Shown: positions 26,685 through 35,279, numbered from the stretch's first letter. The stretch: DNA of 60,922 nucleotides from Bacillota bacterium (GCA_021769885.1 JAETSA010000011.1:1-60922); one strand, 5' to 3'. The notes: generated from the letters alone by a model not told the origin. Program-made: numbers and translations.

Positions 26685-27665
26685 TTACAGCAGATTTTTC
26701 CGCTGTTCTTCAGGGGAGGCGGGGTGGAGATAAGACGGTGCAATGTCAAAAATCGTCTTACAGCCCGAAAGACCGTCCTTTTGCATACGGTATGCCGCGC
26801 GCGCAAAAGCGACCAATACGCTCGAGGTGAAGCCGGGGTTCGATTCCAACTGCAATTTGTATTCGACTACGTGCTTTTGCTCACCTCTAAGTCCCGTTGT
26901 GCCTGTGCGGAACACCACGCCGCCGTGCGGAATGCCCGAATGGTCGCGGTCAAGTTCTTCTTGACTGATGAAATGCACCGTAGTATCATAATCCGCAAAA
27001 TAATTGGGCATTGTTTTGATAGCGGTTTCAATCGCCGACTTATCCGCGCCGCCCTCAGCAACAACAAAGCATTCTCTCGTGTGCTTTTCACGGGTGGAAA
27101 GCTCGGGATTCTCCCCGTTTCTGACCTTTTCAAGCGCCGATTCTACAGGGATGGTATACTGCTTGCCGTCTTTGACGCCGGGAATGCGACGAATGGCGTC
27201 GGAATGCCCTTGGCTTACGCCCTTGCCCCAAAATGTATAATCTTTACCGTTCGGCAGAATTGCCTGCCCGTACAGACGGTTCAAGGAGAACAGACCGGGG
27301 TCCCAGCCGACCGAAATTACGCTGATTTTGCCGTTTGCACGGCTGACCGTATCCACCTGCGCAAAATGCTCGGGGATTTTGGCGTGGGTGTCAAAGCTGT
27401 CCACCACGTTAAAATATGCCGCGAGCTCTGCGGTCTGCGTCGGCAAATCGTTTGCACTGCCGCCGCAAAGAATCATTACGTCGATTTTGTCCTGCATATT
27501 TTTTGCGTCCGCCCATGCATATACGGGGATGCCTGTAGCGGTTTTGACGCTCGCAGGGTCACGGCGTGTAAATACGCCGACCGTTTCCATATCCTCTGCA
27601 TCACGCAGTGCGCTTTCCACACCGCGCCCTAAATTGCCGTATCCGGCAATACCGACTCGAATCAT
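26685..27665 (-). CDS. ddh: meso-Diaminopimelate D-dehydrogenase
   Basis: A 326-residue NADPH-dependent enzyme. The N-terminal Rossmann motif is GIAGYGNLGRGVE. The substrate domain includes SVGWDPGLFSLNRLYG, WGKGVSQGHSDA and the C-terminal NPGFTSSVLVAFARA, all typical of DapDH. It catalyses one-step amination of tetrahydrodipicolinate to meso-DAP, the lysine and cell-wall precursor. The start at 27665 has GGAG nine bases ahead; TTG at 27671 is too close to it. Monocistronic, bounded by a terminator and LysR. Confidence 0.95.
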   Translation of the reverse strand: MIRVGIAGYGNLGRGVESALRDAEDMETVGVFTRRDPASVKTATGIPVYAWADAKNMQDKIDVMILCGGSANDLPTQTAELAAYFNVVDSFDTHAKIPEHFAQVDTVSRANGKISVISVGWDPGLFSLNRLYGQAILPNGKDYTFWGKGVSQGHSDAIRRIPGVKDGKQYTIPVESALEKVRNGENPELSTREKHTRECFVVAEGGADKSAIETAIKTMPNYFADYDTTVHFISQEELDRDHSGIPHGGVVFRTGTTGLRGEQKHVVEYKLQLESNPGFTSSVLVAFARAAYRMQKDGLSGCKTIFDIAPSYLHPASPEEQRKNLL

Positions 27666-27725
27666 TCTCAATCACTCCGTTTTAAAAACTTCGAGTGTAT
27701 ATTTTAGACCGACGCATCAAAAAAA

Positions 27726-28634
27726 TCAAGAGCTTTCTTTGTCCGAATTTTTTGCATTTCGAATCATATGCTCCAACTCCCTTGCGGCAATGCTCAATGG
27801 GCGGTCGGTACGCTTTAAAAAGCAGATACTGCGGTCGGGGACGGGCACCGTCAGTTGTATCGGCAGAACGGCATTTTCGCCCGCTTCCGTTAAAAATGCC
27901 TGCGGTACAAAGCCGATGCCGAGATTGCTTTTCACCAACGGCAGAATCTGATCCGCCGTTGCCGCCTCAATGTCGGGTGCGAAGGTGAATCCGTTTTGCA
28001 TAAACCAATTTGTATACACGGCATAGGTTTTGGTTTGTGCGCCGAGAGAGATGATCGGATATTTTATAAGCTCCTTGAGCGTAACGGGATGCTTTGTGAG
28101 CTCGGCAAAAGCTGTACCGCAAACCGCAATTTCGCGGATTTTTTGAATGCTTTCCACATAGAGTGCCGGCTCTGCGTGAATCGGCGAGGTTGTAAGCGCA
28201 AGGTCTGCCAAGCCGTTTTTTAAGGTGTCAATCGCCTGCGGCGTGGTGTGATTGGATACCCGAAGCCGTACATTCGGATAGAGCTCCCGATATCTTCTTA
28301 AAACGGGCAGCAGAAAACAGCGCAGTGCGACCTCACTTGCGGCAATCGTGACCGTGCCGCTTTGCAGGCTTTTATCCAAGGCGAGTGCTGCTTCGCCTGC
28401 CTGAATCTGCTCAACGGCAATTTGAATGTGCGCATACAGCTTTTCTCCTTCGGGTGTGAGCCGCACGCCGCGGTTGGAACGGATAAACAGGGTGCATCCG
28501 AGCGCGTTTTCAAGATTTTTAACGGTGCGCGTAATGTTTGGCTGATTGCACAGCAGTACATTGGCGGCCTGTGTAAAGTTTCCGCATTTTGCCACATGGT
28601 AAAAGATGCGGTAATAGTCGTAATTGATATACAT
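27726..28634 (-). CDS. LysR-family transcriptional regulator
   Basis: A 302-residue LTTR. The N-terminal winged helix-turn-helix spans about residues 1-60 (FTQAANVLLCNQPNITRTVKNLE), and a periplasmic-binding-protein-like effector domain follows from about residue 90. It is divergent from a MATE exporter gene at 28756, so control of that exporter is the simplest reading. A TATCA-N8-TGATA dyad lies in the shared promoter region. The effector is unknown. Confidence 0.92.
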   Translation of the reverse strand: MYINYDYYRIFYHVAKCGNFTQAANVLLCNQPNITRTVKNLENALGCTLFIRSNRGVRLTPEGEKLYAHIQIAVEQIQAGEAALALDKSLQSGTVTIAASEVALRCFLLPVLRRYRELYPNVRLRVSNHTTPQAIDTLKNGLADLALTTSPIHAEPALYVESIQKIREIAVCGTAFAELTKHPVTLKELIKYPIISLGAQTKTYAVYTNWFMQNGFTFAPDIEAATADQILPLVKSNLGIGFVPQAFLTEAGENAVLPIQLTVPVPDRSICFLKRTDRPLSIAARELEHMIRNAKNSDKESS

Positions 28635-28649
28635 ATTTTTGCTCTTTCA

Positions 28650-28667
28650 TATCAAAATAAAATGATA
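28650..28667. promoter_or_regulatory. Candidate LysR operator
   Basis: TATCA (28650-28654), 8 bases, TGATA (28663-28667): an interrupted dyad of T-N11-A type just upstream of the lysR start. Confidence 0.55.
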
Positions 28668-28685
28668 ACAATATCAAACATATAT

Positions 28686-28714
28686 TTTACATATTGCAAT
28701 AAGGGCATTATAAT
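28686..28714 (+). promoter_or_regulatory. Promoter of the MATE gene at 28756
   Basis: TTTACA (28686-28691), a 17-base spacer and consensus TATAAT (28709-28714). Confidence 0.8.
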
Positions 28715-28755
28715 AGGACAGAACAAAAATGTCAATGCAAGGTGAAAGAAAACAT

Positions 28756-30081
28756 ATGAATAAGGATTTAACCGTCGGCAAATCCCGCACGGTGCTTTGG
28801 AAATTTTGCTTGCCGCTGTTCGGCAGTATACTTTTTCAACAGCTTTACAATATTGCCGACAGCTTTGTTGCAGGCAAGTTCGTCGGCGAAAATGCCTTGG
28901 CGGCGGTCGGCAACAGCTATGAGATTACGCTGATTTTTATTGCGTTCGCCTTCGGGTGCAACATCGGCTGTTCGGTCATTGTATCTCAGCTGTTCGGCGC
29001 AAAGAAGCTTCCCGAGCTGAAAACAGCTGTGTATACAACGCTGATCGCGGGCGGCGTGCTGTGTGCCGCCTTGATGGCAGTCGGTGCGTTGTTTTGCCCA
29101 CAGCTTTTGCGGCTGATGCACACACCCGAAAACGTGTTCGCAGATTCCAAGCTGTATTTGGATATCTATATTTTGGGACTGCCGTTTGTATTCTATTATA
29201 ACATCGCAACAGGCATATTTTCCGCACTCGGCGATTCCAAAACGCCGTTTTGGTTTTTAGCGTGCTCGTCGCTTTCCAATATCGCAATGGATATTTTGTT
29301 TGTCACCGCATTTAAAATGGGCGTTGCGGGCGTGGCGTGGGCAACCTTTTTGTGCCAAGGCGTCAGCTGTGTTTTGGCGATTGTTTTTGTGTTCCTGCGC
29401 TTTCGGAAAATCCAAACCGACACGCGTCCGAAAGTATTTTCGTGGCATTTGCTCCGAAGCATCGCGGCGGTGGCGATCCCGAGCATTTTACAGCAAAGCT
29501 TTATCTCTGTCGGCAATATTTTGATTCAGGGCATCATCAACAGTTTCGGTTCTGCGGTAATGGCAGGGTATTCGGCATCCATTAAGCTCAATAATCTTGT
29601 CATTACATCGCTGACGACGCTCGGCAACGGGATTTCGAATTTCACGGCGCAGAACCTCGGGGCGGGCAAGCCGACACGCATCAAGGAGGGCTTTCAAGCG
29701 GGTCTCCAAATGGTGTGGATGCTGTGTGTACCGCTGACGCTTTTGTATGTATTCGCGGGTAGACACCTTGTTTATATTTTCTTGGACGACCCGAGCGGAA
29801 CGGCTATGGATACGGGTGTTGCACTTTTGCGCATTCTCGCGCCGTTCTATTGTGTGGTCGCCGCAAAGCTTGTGGCGGACGGTGTTCTGCGCGGCGCGGG
29901 CAAAATGCGGCAGTTTATGGTTGCCACCTTTACGGATTTGATTTTGCGTGTGGTGTTAGCAAAAGTGCTGTCAGGATTTTTCGGCACGGTCGGCATTTGG
30001 ATGGCGTGGCCGATTGGCTGGAGTGTGGCAACGGTGCTTTCCTTACTGTTTTACAGGCACGGAAAGTGGCAAAAAGAATAA
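28756..30081 (+). CDS. MATE-family efflux transporter
   Basis: A 441-residue membrane protein with 12 predicted helices in two six-helix halves, starting MNKDLTVGKSRTVLWKFCLPL. It shows the MATE hallmark of a conserved N-half (QQLYNIADSFVAGKFVGENALAAVG) and a repeated motif in the second half (LQQSFISVGNILIQG). Such proteins export drugs or metabolites using Na+ or H+ gradients. ATG at 28756 has AAGGTG upstream. It is divergent from the LysR regulator. Confidence 0.92.
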   Translation: MNKDLTVGKSRTVLWKFCLPLFGSILFQQLYNIADSFVAGKFVGENALAAVGNSYEITLIFIAFAFGCNIGCSVIVSQLFGAKKLPELKTAVYTTLIAGGVLCAALMAVGALFCPQLLRLMHTPENVFADSKLYLDIYILGLPFVFYYNIATGIFSALGDSKTPFWFLACSSLSNIAMDILFVTAFKMGVAGVAWATFLCQGVSCVLAIVFVFLRFRKIQTDTRPKVFSWHLLRSIAAVAIPSILQQSFISVGNILIQGIINSFGSAVMAGYSASIKLNNLVITSLTTLGNGISNFTAQNLGAGKPTRIKEGFQAGLQMVWMLCVPLTLLYVFAGRHLVYIFLDDPSGTAMDTGVALLRILAPFYCVVAAKLVADGVLRGAGKMRQFMVATFTDLILRVVLAKVLSGFFGTVGIWMAWPIGWSVATVLSLLFYRHGKWQKE

Positions 30082-30137
30082 CAAAAAAACGGCAGACCTT
30101 TATGCGTCCGCCGCAGTGTTTTGTAAAAGTAGATTTT

Positions 30138-30325
30138 GCTCCCCTTGTCAGGGGAGCTGTTGCGCGTAGCGCGACTGAGGGGTAGTTAAAAAGCTTAGCT
30201 TATCCAGATTTTCTCTCCCTCCGTCACGCGCAAAGCGCGTGCCACCCGCTAACGGCGGCGGTCTCCCTCTGTCGCTTCGCGACATCTCCCTCACACTGTG
30301 AGGGAGTTTACCCTCGTCAGAGGGA
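30138..30325. repeat. Second palindromic repeat family, two inverted copies
   Basis: Fills most of the 328-base gap. One copy holds GCTCCCCTTGTCAGGGGAGC (30138-30157) followed by a GTTGCGCGTAGCGCGAC-type hairpin and GAGGGG. A second, inverted copy holds a GTCGCTTCGCGAC hairpin and CTCCCTCACACTGTGAGGGA (30286-30305). A third hairpin of CACGCGCAAAGCGCGTG type lies between (about 30224-30242). The same order of parts with different stem sequences is seen in both copies. Confidence 0.75.
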
Positions 30326-30350
30326 GGAAAACAAGGTTTTTCTACAGCTT

Positions 30351-30382
30351 AAAACGGCAGACCTTCGTGAGTCTGCCGTTTT
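30351..30382. terminator. Terminator between convergent MATE genes
   Basis: AAAACGGCAGAC pairs with GTCTGCCGTTTT around an 8-base loop, then GTTTT. A degenerate copy of the same motif (AACGGCAGACC) occurs at about 30087. Confidence 0.8.
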
Positions 30383-30409
30383 GTTTTGTAAAAATGAGAT
30401 GGCTTCAAA

Positions 30410-31750
30410 TTACATATATCCGTATTTTTTACGGTTCCCGACTAAGAACAGGAGCGTAACCAAAAATGCCATTACTTCGGCGGCGGGAATCGACCACCAA
30501 ATGCCGTCTACCCCGAAAATCAACGGGAATATAAGCACTGCCGCTATTTGAAAGAGCAATGTGCGCACAAAAGAGATTGCCGCAGAAATGAATCCGTTGT
30601 TCAGCGCGGTAAAAAAGGAGGAACCGAAAATCACGAATCCCGAAAGCAAAAACGAAAGGGAAAAGATGGAAAAGGCGTGAGTGGTCAAATCCAACAGCTC
30701 TGCATCGTAGCCCACGAAAATGACGGAAAGCGGTCTGCCCAAAAGCTCGCCTGCCAAGCACATCAAAACCGCAAAGCTGCCGAGCAGAATTGCGCTCCGC
30801 TTCAACAGAGATTTCAGCTCCGCGTGGTTCTGTGCGCCGTAGTGAAAGCTGACAATCGGTGCCGCGCCGACAGAATATCCGATGAAAACAGCCTGAAACA
30901 TCAAGCTGACATACATCAAAACGCCGTAGGCGGCAATACCGTTTTCGCCGAGATATTTCATCAGCTGTGCGTTATACAGCATACTGACTAAAGACATGGA
31001 AATGTTGCTCATCAGCTCCGAAGCGCCGTTGGTGCAGGCTTTCAAAAGCGCTTTGCCGTCCCATTTGCATTTTACCAAGCGCAAAAGACTTGTATTTTTG
31101 CGCCCGAAGTACACAAGCGGTATAACGCCGCCGACGAATTGGCTGAGCGCGGTTGCCGCCGCCGCGCCGGCGAGCCCCCAATGAAAAACCGCCACAAACA
31201 AGGCGTCTAAAACCATATTGGTCACGCCTGCCGCAACCGTAACGGACAGCCCGAGCTTCGGCTTTTCGGCTGTCGCGAACAGGCATTGAAATTCGTATTG
31301 CAAAATGTAAAAGGGGAGTGCGAGCAAAATGATTCTGCCGTACAAAAGGCAGTCTGAAAGCAACTGCCCTTCCGCGCCCAACAGCACGGCAATCGGGCGC
31401 AGGAATACGATGCCGAGCACCGAGAGTACCACGCCGCAGGCGGCGGATACATAAACGAGCAGGGAAAAGGTTTCGTTCGCTTTTTTTGCGTCGCCCTCGC
31501 CGAGGGTTTTGGCAATCAGCGCGCCGCCGCCCGTGCCGAACATAAACCCGACACAGCCGAGTATCATCAAAACAGGCATAATGAAATTTAAAGCGGCAAA
31601 CGGCGTTTTCCCAACGAAGTTAGATACAAAGAATCCGTCCACAATTCCGTAAATAGAGGTGAACACCAGCATAATGACAGACGGAAAGGTGAACCGAAGC
31701 AAGAGCTTATACGTAAAATGATCGGAGAGTTGAATAGCTTTTTTAGTCAT
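30410..31750 (-). CDS. MATE-family efflux transporter, MepA-like
   Basis: A 446-residue 12-helix MATE protein, opening FTYKLLLRFTFPSVIMLVFTSIYGIVDGFFVSN-like in the manner of MepA-group pumps. It is co-transcribed with and translationally coupled to the MarR gene upstream (ATGA overlap at 31747-31750). MepR/MepA of Staphylococcus is a MarR/MATE pair with the same logic: the repressor controls its own promoter and the pump. The substrate is unknown, and the pump is distinct from the MATE at 28756. Confidence 0.92.
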   Translation of the reverse strand: MTKKAIQLSDHFTYKLLLRFTFPSVIMLVFTSIYGIVDGFFVSNFVGKTPFAALNFIMPVLMILGCVGFMFGTGGGALIAKTLGEGDAKKANETFSLLVYVSAACGVVLSVLGIVFLRPIAVLLGAEGQLLSDCLLYGRIILLALPFYILQYEFQCLFATAEKPKLGLSVTVAAGVTNMVLDALFVAVFHWGLAGAAAATALSQFVGGVIPLVYFGRKNTSLLRLVKCKWDGKALLKACTNGASELMSNISMSLVSMLYNAQLMKYLGENGIAAYGVLMYVSLMFQAVFIGYSVGAAPIVSFHYGAQNHAELKSLLKRSAILLGSFAVLMCLAGELLGRPLSVIFVGYDAELLDLTTHAFSIFSLSFLLSGFVIFGSSFFTALNNGFISAAISFVRTLLFQIAAVLIFPLIFGVDGIWWSIPAAEVMAFLVTLLFLVGNRKKYGYM

Positions 31751-32205
31751 TTTAGTTCCTTTTTTAATTCCTTTGTTTTTTTCTGAAATGCGAGTAAAAA
31801 TTTCTCGGTAAGAGCTAAATAGGTTTCGACATCCTCAGCGCGCCAGGAATCCCATATCTCGTTTTCGGCTTCTATCATACGCAGGGCAGTGTTTTTCGCT
31901 AAAAGCTTGCCCGTATCCGTCAGACAGACGTTTTTGCCCTTTGCACCGAGCTGTTCCAAATACAACATCCCTTCGGCTTCCAGTTTGCGCAAAGCGGAAT
32001 TGACGGTTTGCTTCGGGAGCCCTGTTTGACGACAGATGACCTGTAACGGACAAACACCGTCTTGCCCGCAGTCGCAGACCGCATACAAAATCTGCATAGC
32101 GCTGTCGGAAAGCCCGAGTTGAAAAGACATTTCGTGATAAGCCGCCCCGATTTCAGCGGATAAATAGTTGAAGCGCCTAAGCGCTTTTGAAGCAGAAGAT
32201 GACAT
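31747..32205 (-). CDS. MarR-family transcriptional regulator
   Basis: A 152-residue winged-helix protein. The recognition region is LPKQTVNSALRKLEAEGML, and a beta-wing with LGAKGKNVCLTDTGK follows. ATG at 32205 has AAGGAGAA upstream. It is the first gene of a two-gene operon with the MATE pump at 30410. Two GTAYGRAATCGTAC-like dyads lie in its promoter (32233-32278), consistent with autorepression relieved by a pump substrate. Confidence 0.92.
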   Translation of the reverse strand: MSSSASKALRRFNYLSAEIGAAYHEMSFQLGLSDSAMQILYAVCDCGQDGVCPLQVICRQTGLPKQTVNSALRKLEAEGMLYLEQLGAKGKNVCLTDTGKLLAKNTALRMIEAENEIWDSWRAEDVETYLALTEKFLLAFQKKTKELKKELK

Positions 32206-32232
32206 AAGATTCTCCTTTATTCTTGTTTTACG

Positions 32233-32287
32233 GTATGAAATCGTACGTTGCAAAGCGTAGTATAGTACGGAATCGTACCATTGTCAA
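32233..32287 (-). promoter_or_regulatory. marR-MATE promoter with two operator dyads
   Basis: Minus-strand TTGACA (32282-32287), 17-base spacer, TATACT (32259-32264). The spacer contains the dyad GTACGGAATCGTAC (32265-32278). A second copy GTATGAAATCGTAC (32233-32246) lies 32 bases away, centre to centre, about three helical turns. A MarR dimer at either site would block RNA polymerase. Confidence 0.8.
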
Positions 32288-32310
32288 GTAAAAAATAATA
32301 AAAATGCAGA

Positions 32311-32333
32311 CAGTCACTTGTAAAGGGTGACTG
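32311..32333. other. Small hairpin upstream of the restriction-modification island
   Basis: CAGTCAC (32311-32317) pairs with GTGACTG (32327-32333). It may insulate the marR promoter from the AT-rich island on its right; no T run follows on the plus strand. Confidence 0.4.
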
Positions 32334-32480
32334 CCTGTGTTGTATAGCCTGATTTATTCTCACTCCATTGTTATGAAACTATCAAGGAGAGTTATTATTT
32401 TTGTATCGGTTCTGTTAGATACTTATTGTATGTAGACTTTTTGTATTCGTTTTTATTATGCTATATATAGGAGGATTGTA

Positions 32481-32696
32481 ATGATGGATATTATTAAAGT
32501 TTTCGGTGATAACTTGAAAAAATACCGTACCGCTTTAGGTATATCGCAAGAAGGATTTGCCGATAAATGCGGTATGCACCGCACATATATAAGCGCTATC
32601 GAATGTTATCGCAGAAGCATTTCGCTTGAAAATATTCAGCGAATAGCAGATGCACTGGAAATTGAAACATACAAGTTATTTTTGGAGGAAAAGTAA
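32481..32696 (+). CDS. Small XRE-type HTH regulator, probable restriction-modification controller
   Basis: A 71-residue single-domain helix-turn-helix protein (ISQEGFADKCGMHRTYISAIE). Size and placement immediately ahead of a restriction endonuclease gene match controller (C) proteins that delay nuclease expression until methylation is complete. AGGAGG lies 8 bases before ATG ATG; either Met could be used. ATAC-TTATT-GTAT upstream (about 32419) is a possible operator. Base composition is clearly AT-richer than the flanking chromosome. Confidence 0.85.
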   Translation: MMDIIKVFGDNLKKYRTALGISQEGFADKCGMHRTYISAIECYRRSISLENIQRIADALEIETYKLFLEEK

Positions 32697-32697
32697 A

Positions 32698-33306
32698 GTG
32701 GGAAGAGGAAAAACGAAAATTGAACTGTTTGAAGAATTGGCGGGAATAGATGAAAATGGCTGCAGCAGATGGGTATATGTGACAGAATTTGTCGGTAAAT
32801 ATCAAGGGTTACAACTGTTGAATGGAGCCGGTTGGTCTAGAGATGATGGAACTTTTGGTAAAAAATATCTTATTGAACGTGATAAATCCATTACGCCTGG
32901 CAATAAGACGGATGCTATCAGAACTGTAGGATTCAACAACGGTGACTATTCTCAACATATACGGGCAGACATTAAAAGAGAAATTCAAAAGCAACGCTGT
33001 GCAATACTTGGTACCTCTAATCCTGAAGTTGATCATAAAAACGGAATGAAAAATGAAGCTAGAGTTATGCGGAACGAGAATCAGCGGTTATCGGATTTTC
33101 AGCCGTTAAGCAAAGCGGCAAATGATGCAAAACGTCAGTATTGTAAAGAATGTATCAGAACAGGAATCAGGTTTGACGCTAAAAAACTCGGATATCCTAT
33201 GTCTTATTATAAAGGCGAAGCAAATCACAACCATGAAGAAAATGCCTGTGAAGGTTGCTATTGGTACGATCCAATGGAATTTAAGAGACACCTGAAGGAG
33301 AAGTGA
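32698..33306 (+). CDS. HNH restriction endonuclease, NlaIII/IceA-like
   Basis: A 202-residue protein whose body resembles the NlaIII/IceA1 restriction enzymes (CATG specificity), as recalled from family sequences: SRWVYVTEFVGKYQGLQL near residue 25, the HNH core EVDHKNGMKNEARVM near residue 112, then LSDFQPLSKAAND, CKECIRTGIRFDAKKLGYP and CEGCYWYDP, a zinc-knuckle-like Cys pattern. The start is GTG at 32698, with GGAGG inside the end of the controller gene, giving tight coupling. The CATG target is an inference; the nuclease class is more certain. Confidence 0.82.
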   Translation: MGRGKTKIELFEELAGIDENGCSRWVYVTEFVGKYQGLQLLNGAGWSRDDGTFGKKYLIERDKSITPGNKTDAIRTVGFNNGDYSQHIRADIKREIQKQRCAILGTSNPEVDHKNGMKNEARVMRNENQRLSDFQPLSKAANDAKRQYCKECIRTGIRFDAKKLGYPMSYYKGEANHNHEENACEGCYWYDPMEFKRHLKEK

Positions 33307-33458
33307 TATGAACACGCACGTTTTTATTGTATAAAAGTTTGGCTATATTTCAAGAAGAAAATTCAACGAATCTCGGTTTGATATTACAATTGATAGAAAG
33401 AATATATTGCATTTAAAGCCGGTAAAATGAGATTCATTTTCGAAAAATTTTGCAGATG

Positions 33459-33502
33459 TTTAAAAAGGTAAGGTAATCATATGGTTACCTTACCTTTTTA
33501 AA
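33459..33502. terminator. Bidirectional terminator inside the restriction-modification island
   Basis: Perfect 18-base arms TTTAAAAAGGTAAGGTAA (33459-33476) and 33485-33502, loop of 8. It ends both the nuclease gene and the convergent methyltransferase, and the right arm includes the methyltransferase stop codon. Confidence 0.88.
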
Positions 33503-34273
33503 TACAAAAATATATTCATGCTTAAAAATATAAAAATCGCTTGCTAAAGCACGATATCTCCATATACCTTGTTTGTTTGATTTCCCTTTCGTTTCCTCAA
33601 AATTTTTAACTAAAATCGCTTTCAGTAAAAAGCCCTTATCCAACATTAAATTCATGCAATAGAAACCCAACGGTATTATCTGGCTGTTCGCGTATTTATC
33701 ACCGATTACAATAGCACAATATCTGTTTTTTTCTAAAACACTTGTAGTATTGTCAACTGTTTTACCAAAAGATGAAAGGAAGTCCTCCACGCTTGTACAA
33801 TTTGATAAATCATCGGGATGGTCTGAAAATTTAACGATATCCCAATACGGCGGATGCATAATAACAAACTGTACTTTATCAATACCGACAGTATTTGTGA
33901 TCTCATGCATATTGCAGTTTTGGCTATTTGCAACAATCACTTTTGCTGTAGCTTTTTCATTTTTTTCAGTTACAATTCTATCATAAGCCTCTTTGGCAAC
34001 ATCATGCTGCAGTTCAATTCCAATAGAGTTTCGCCCCATTCTTTGCGCTTCAATCAATGATGTTCCGCTGCCCATAAAAGGGTCTAAAATCCAATCTCCC
34101 TTTTTCGTATATCTTGAAAATAATTGATATGGTATCTGCGGGACAAAATTCCCATGATAATGTCCGCTGTGTGCGCCGCTGTTGTCTCGCTTTTCAATCA
34201 TCCATAACGAATCCGTTTTTATATCATTGTATTCTTTCCATTTCGCCATGTCTAAATCATTGTATTTAGCCAT
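33485..34273 (-). CDS. DNA methyltransferase (N4-cytosine or N6-adenine type)
   Basis: A 262-residue SAM-dependent amino-methyltransferase. The SAM-binding DPFMGSGTSLIEAQRMG lies at about residue 63, preceded by the motif X region, and catalytic HPPYWD lies near residue 138. The order is therefore X-I-IV rather than the IV-X-I order common in this group. Whether it methylates N4-C or N6-A cannot be decided. It is one base after the larger methyltransferase on the minus strand. A second methyltransferase beside an NlaIII-like pair is not expected for a simple CATG system, so it may add another specificity. Confidence 0.88.
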   Translation of the reverse strand: MAKYNDLDMAKWKEYNDIKTDSLWMIEKRDNSGAHSGHYHGNFVPQIPYQLFSRYTKKGDWILDPFMGSGTSLIEAQRMGRNSIGIELQHDVAKEAYDRIVTEKNEKATAKVIVANSQNCNMHEITNTVGIDKVQFVIMHPPYWDIVKFSDHPDDLSNCTSVEDFLSSFGKTVDNTTSVLEKNRYCAIVIGDKYANSQIIPLGFYCMNLMLDKGFLLKAILVKNFEETKGKSNKQGIWRYRALASDFYIFKHEYIFVFKKVR

Positions 34274-34274
34274 A

Positions 34275-35279
34275 CTATTCCTCTTTAATTAAGCAATGCA
34301 AATACTCTGTGGTTTCATTTTTGCCGGTATTTCTATTTTCGTCTTTGTCAGCTTTAAAACGCTTATGGGTTCGGGTAAAGCAACTGTAAGTCCCATACTT
34401 AGACATGATATCTTTGATGGTATCAACACGCATTAATCCCTCGTTATTGTAACTTAAAAAGATGTATTTAAAATTTGCGTTCGCGATAAGGCTTTCAAAT
34501 TCACTGCATAAAGTCTTCTTGGAACAGTATTTACTTTTTTGCACATCATAATTTCTCAGCCCCGTTTTCCCTTTGAGTTCGGGATCATCATAACGTGCGA
34601 TGGTTTCCAATACATGATAATTGGTGCAATATTGTCTTGCATTGTATGGCGGATCTAAATACAAAATGTCTCCGTGCACTTTTTTGATGAGCGCATTGAC
34701 ATCTTCATTGTATACTGTACCTTTTACACCTTCTATATAAGGCAATAATTCTAATACAAAATTTTTTTTGGCGGATTGCTTTATGTGCTTCAAAAAAGCC
34801 CCATATACGGACGCGGTATTCGCATATTTATCAATGGAATTAATCAGACTTGCCAAAAAATAGAAATATGTTTCATCTGAAATTTCTCCGCTGTGATGTA
34901 GCCTTTCCAATTCTGTTCGAATTGCATCGCACTTTTTTCCGTTTCCGTCGGTAAAATAATTTCGCCCGCTTCCGGAACCGGCACAATAATTCTTATATAT
35001 AAAACCATCTATACCGGTTAGGTGATTCAAATAATTTAATAAGTCTAGATTTGCTTCTGTTTGATTCTCAATATAGTATTTATTTAGCACATAACTATAA
35101 TACTGAATATCATTTGCTATTACTTTACAACCTTGCTTTCTATAGCTTGCACCAACAACTCCGGTACCTGCAAATAAATCTGCAAATACATAACTGTCAC
35201 CTTGCTTATAGCCTGTTATATCAGATATTTTTTCATGGATGAAATCCAACAGAGAATATTTTGAACCTATATAATTCAT
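34275..35279 (-). CDS. D12-class adenine-specific DNA methyltransferase, M.NlaIII-like
   Basis: A 334-residue Dam/D12-type N6-adenine methyltransferase beginning MNYIGSKYSLLDFI, which resembles the M.NlaIII/M.HpyI group by start and length. Motif I is ADLFAGTGVVGASYRKQG (about residue 30), and catalytic DPPYNARQYCTNYH is near residue 206. It should protect the host site recognised by the HNH nuclease at 32698. AAGGAG precedes the ATG. It is markedly AT-rich like the rest of the island. Confidence 0.88.
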   Translation of the reverse strand: MNYIGSKYSLLDFIHEKISDITGYKQGDSYVFADLFAGTGVVGASYRKQGCKVIANDIQYYSYVLNKYYIENQTEANLDLLNYLNHLTGIDGFIYKNYCAGSGSGRNYFTDGNGKKCDAIRTELERLHHSGEISDETYFYFLASLINSIDKYANTASVYGAFLKHIKQSAKKNFVLELLPYIEGVKGTVYNEDVNALIKKVHGDILYLDPPYNARQYCTNYHVLETIARYDDPELKGKTGLRNYDVQKSKYCSKKTLCSEFESLIANANFKYIFLSYNNEGLMRVDTIKDIMSKYGTYSCFTRTHKRFKADKDENRNTGKNETTEYLHCLIKEE

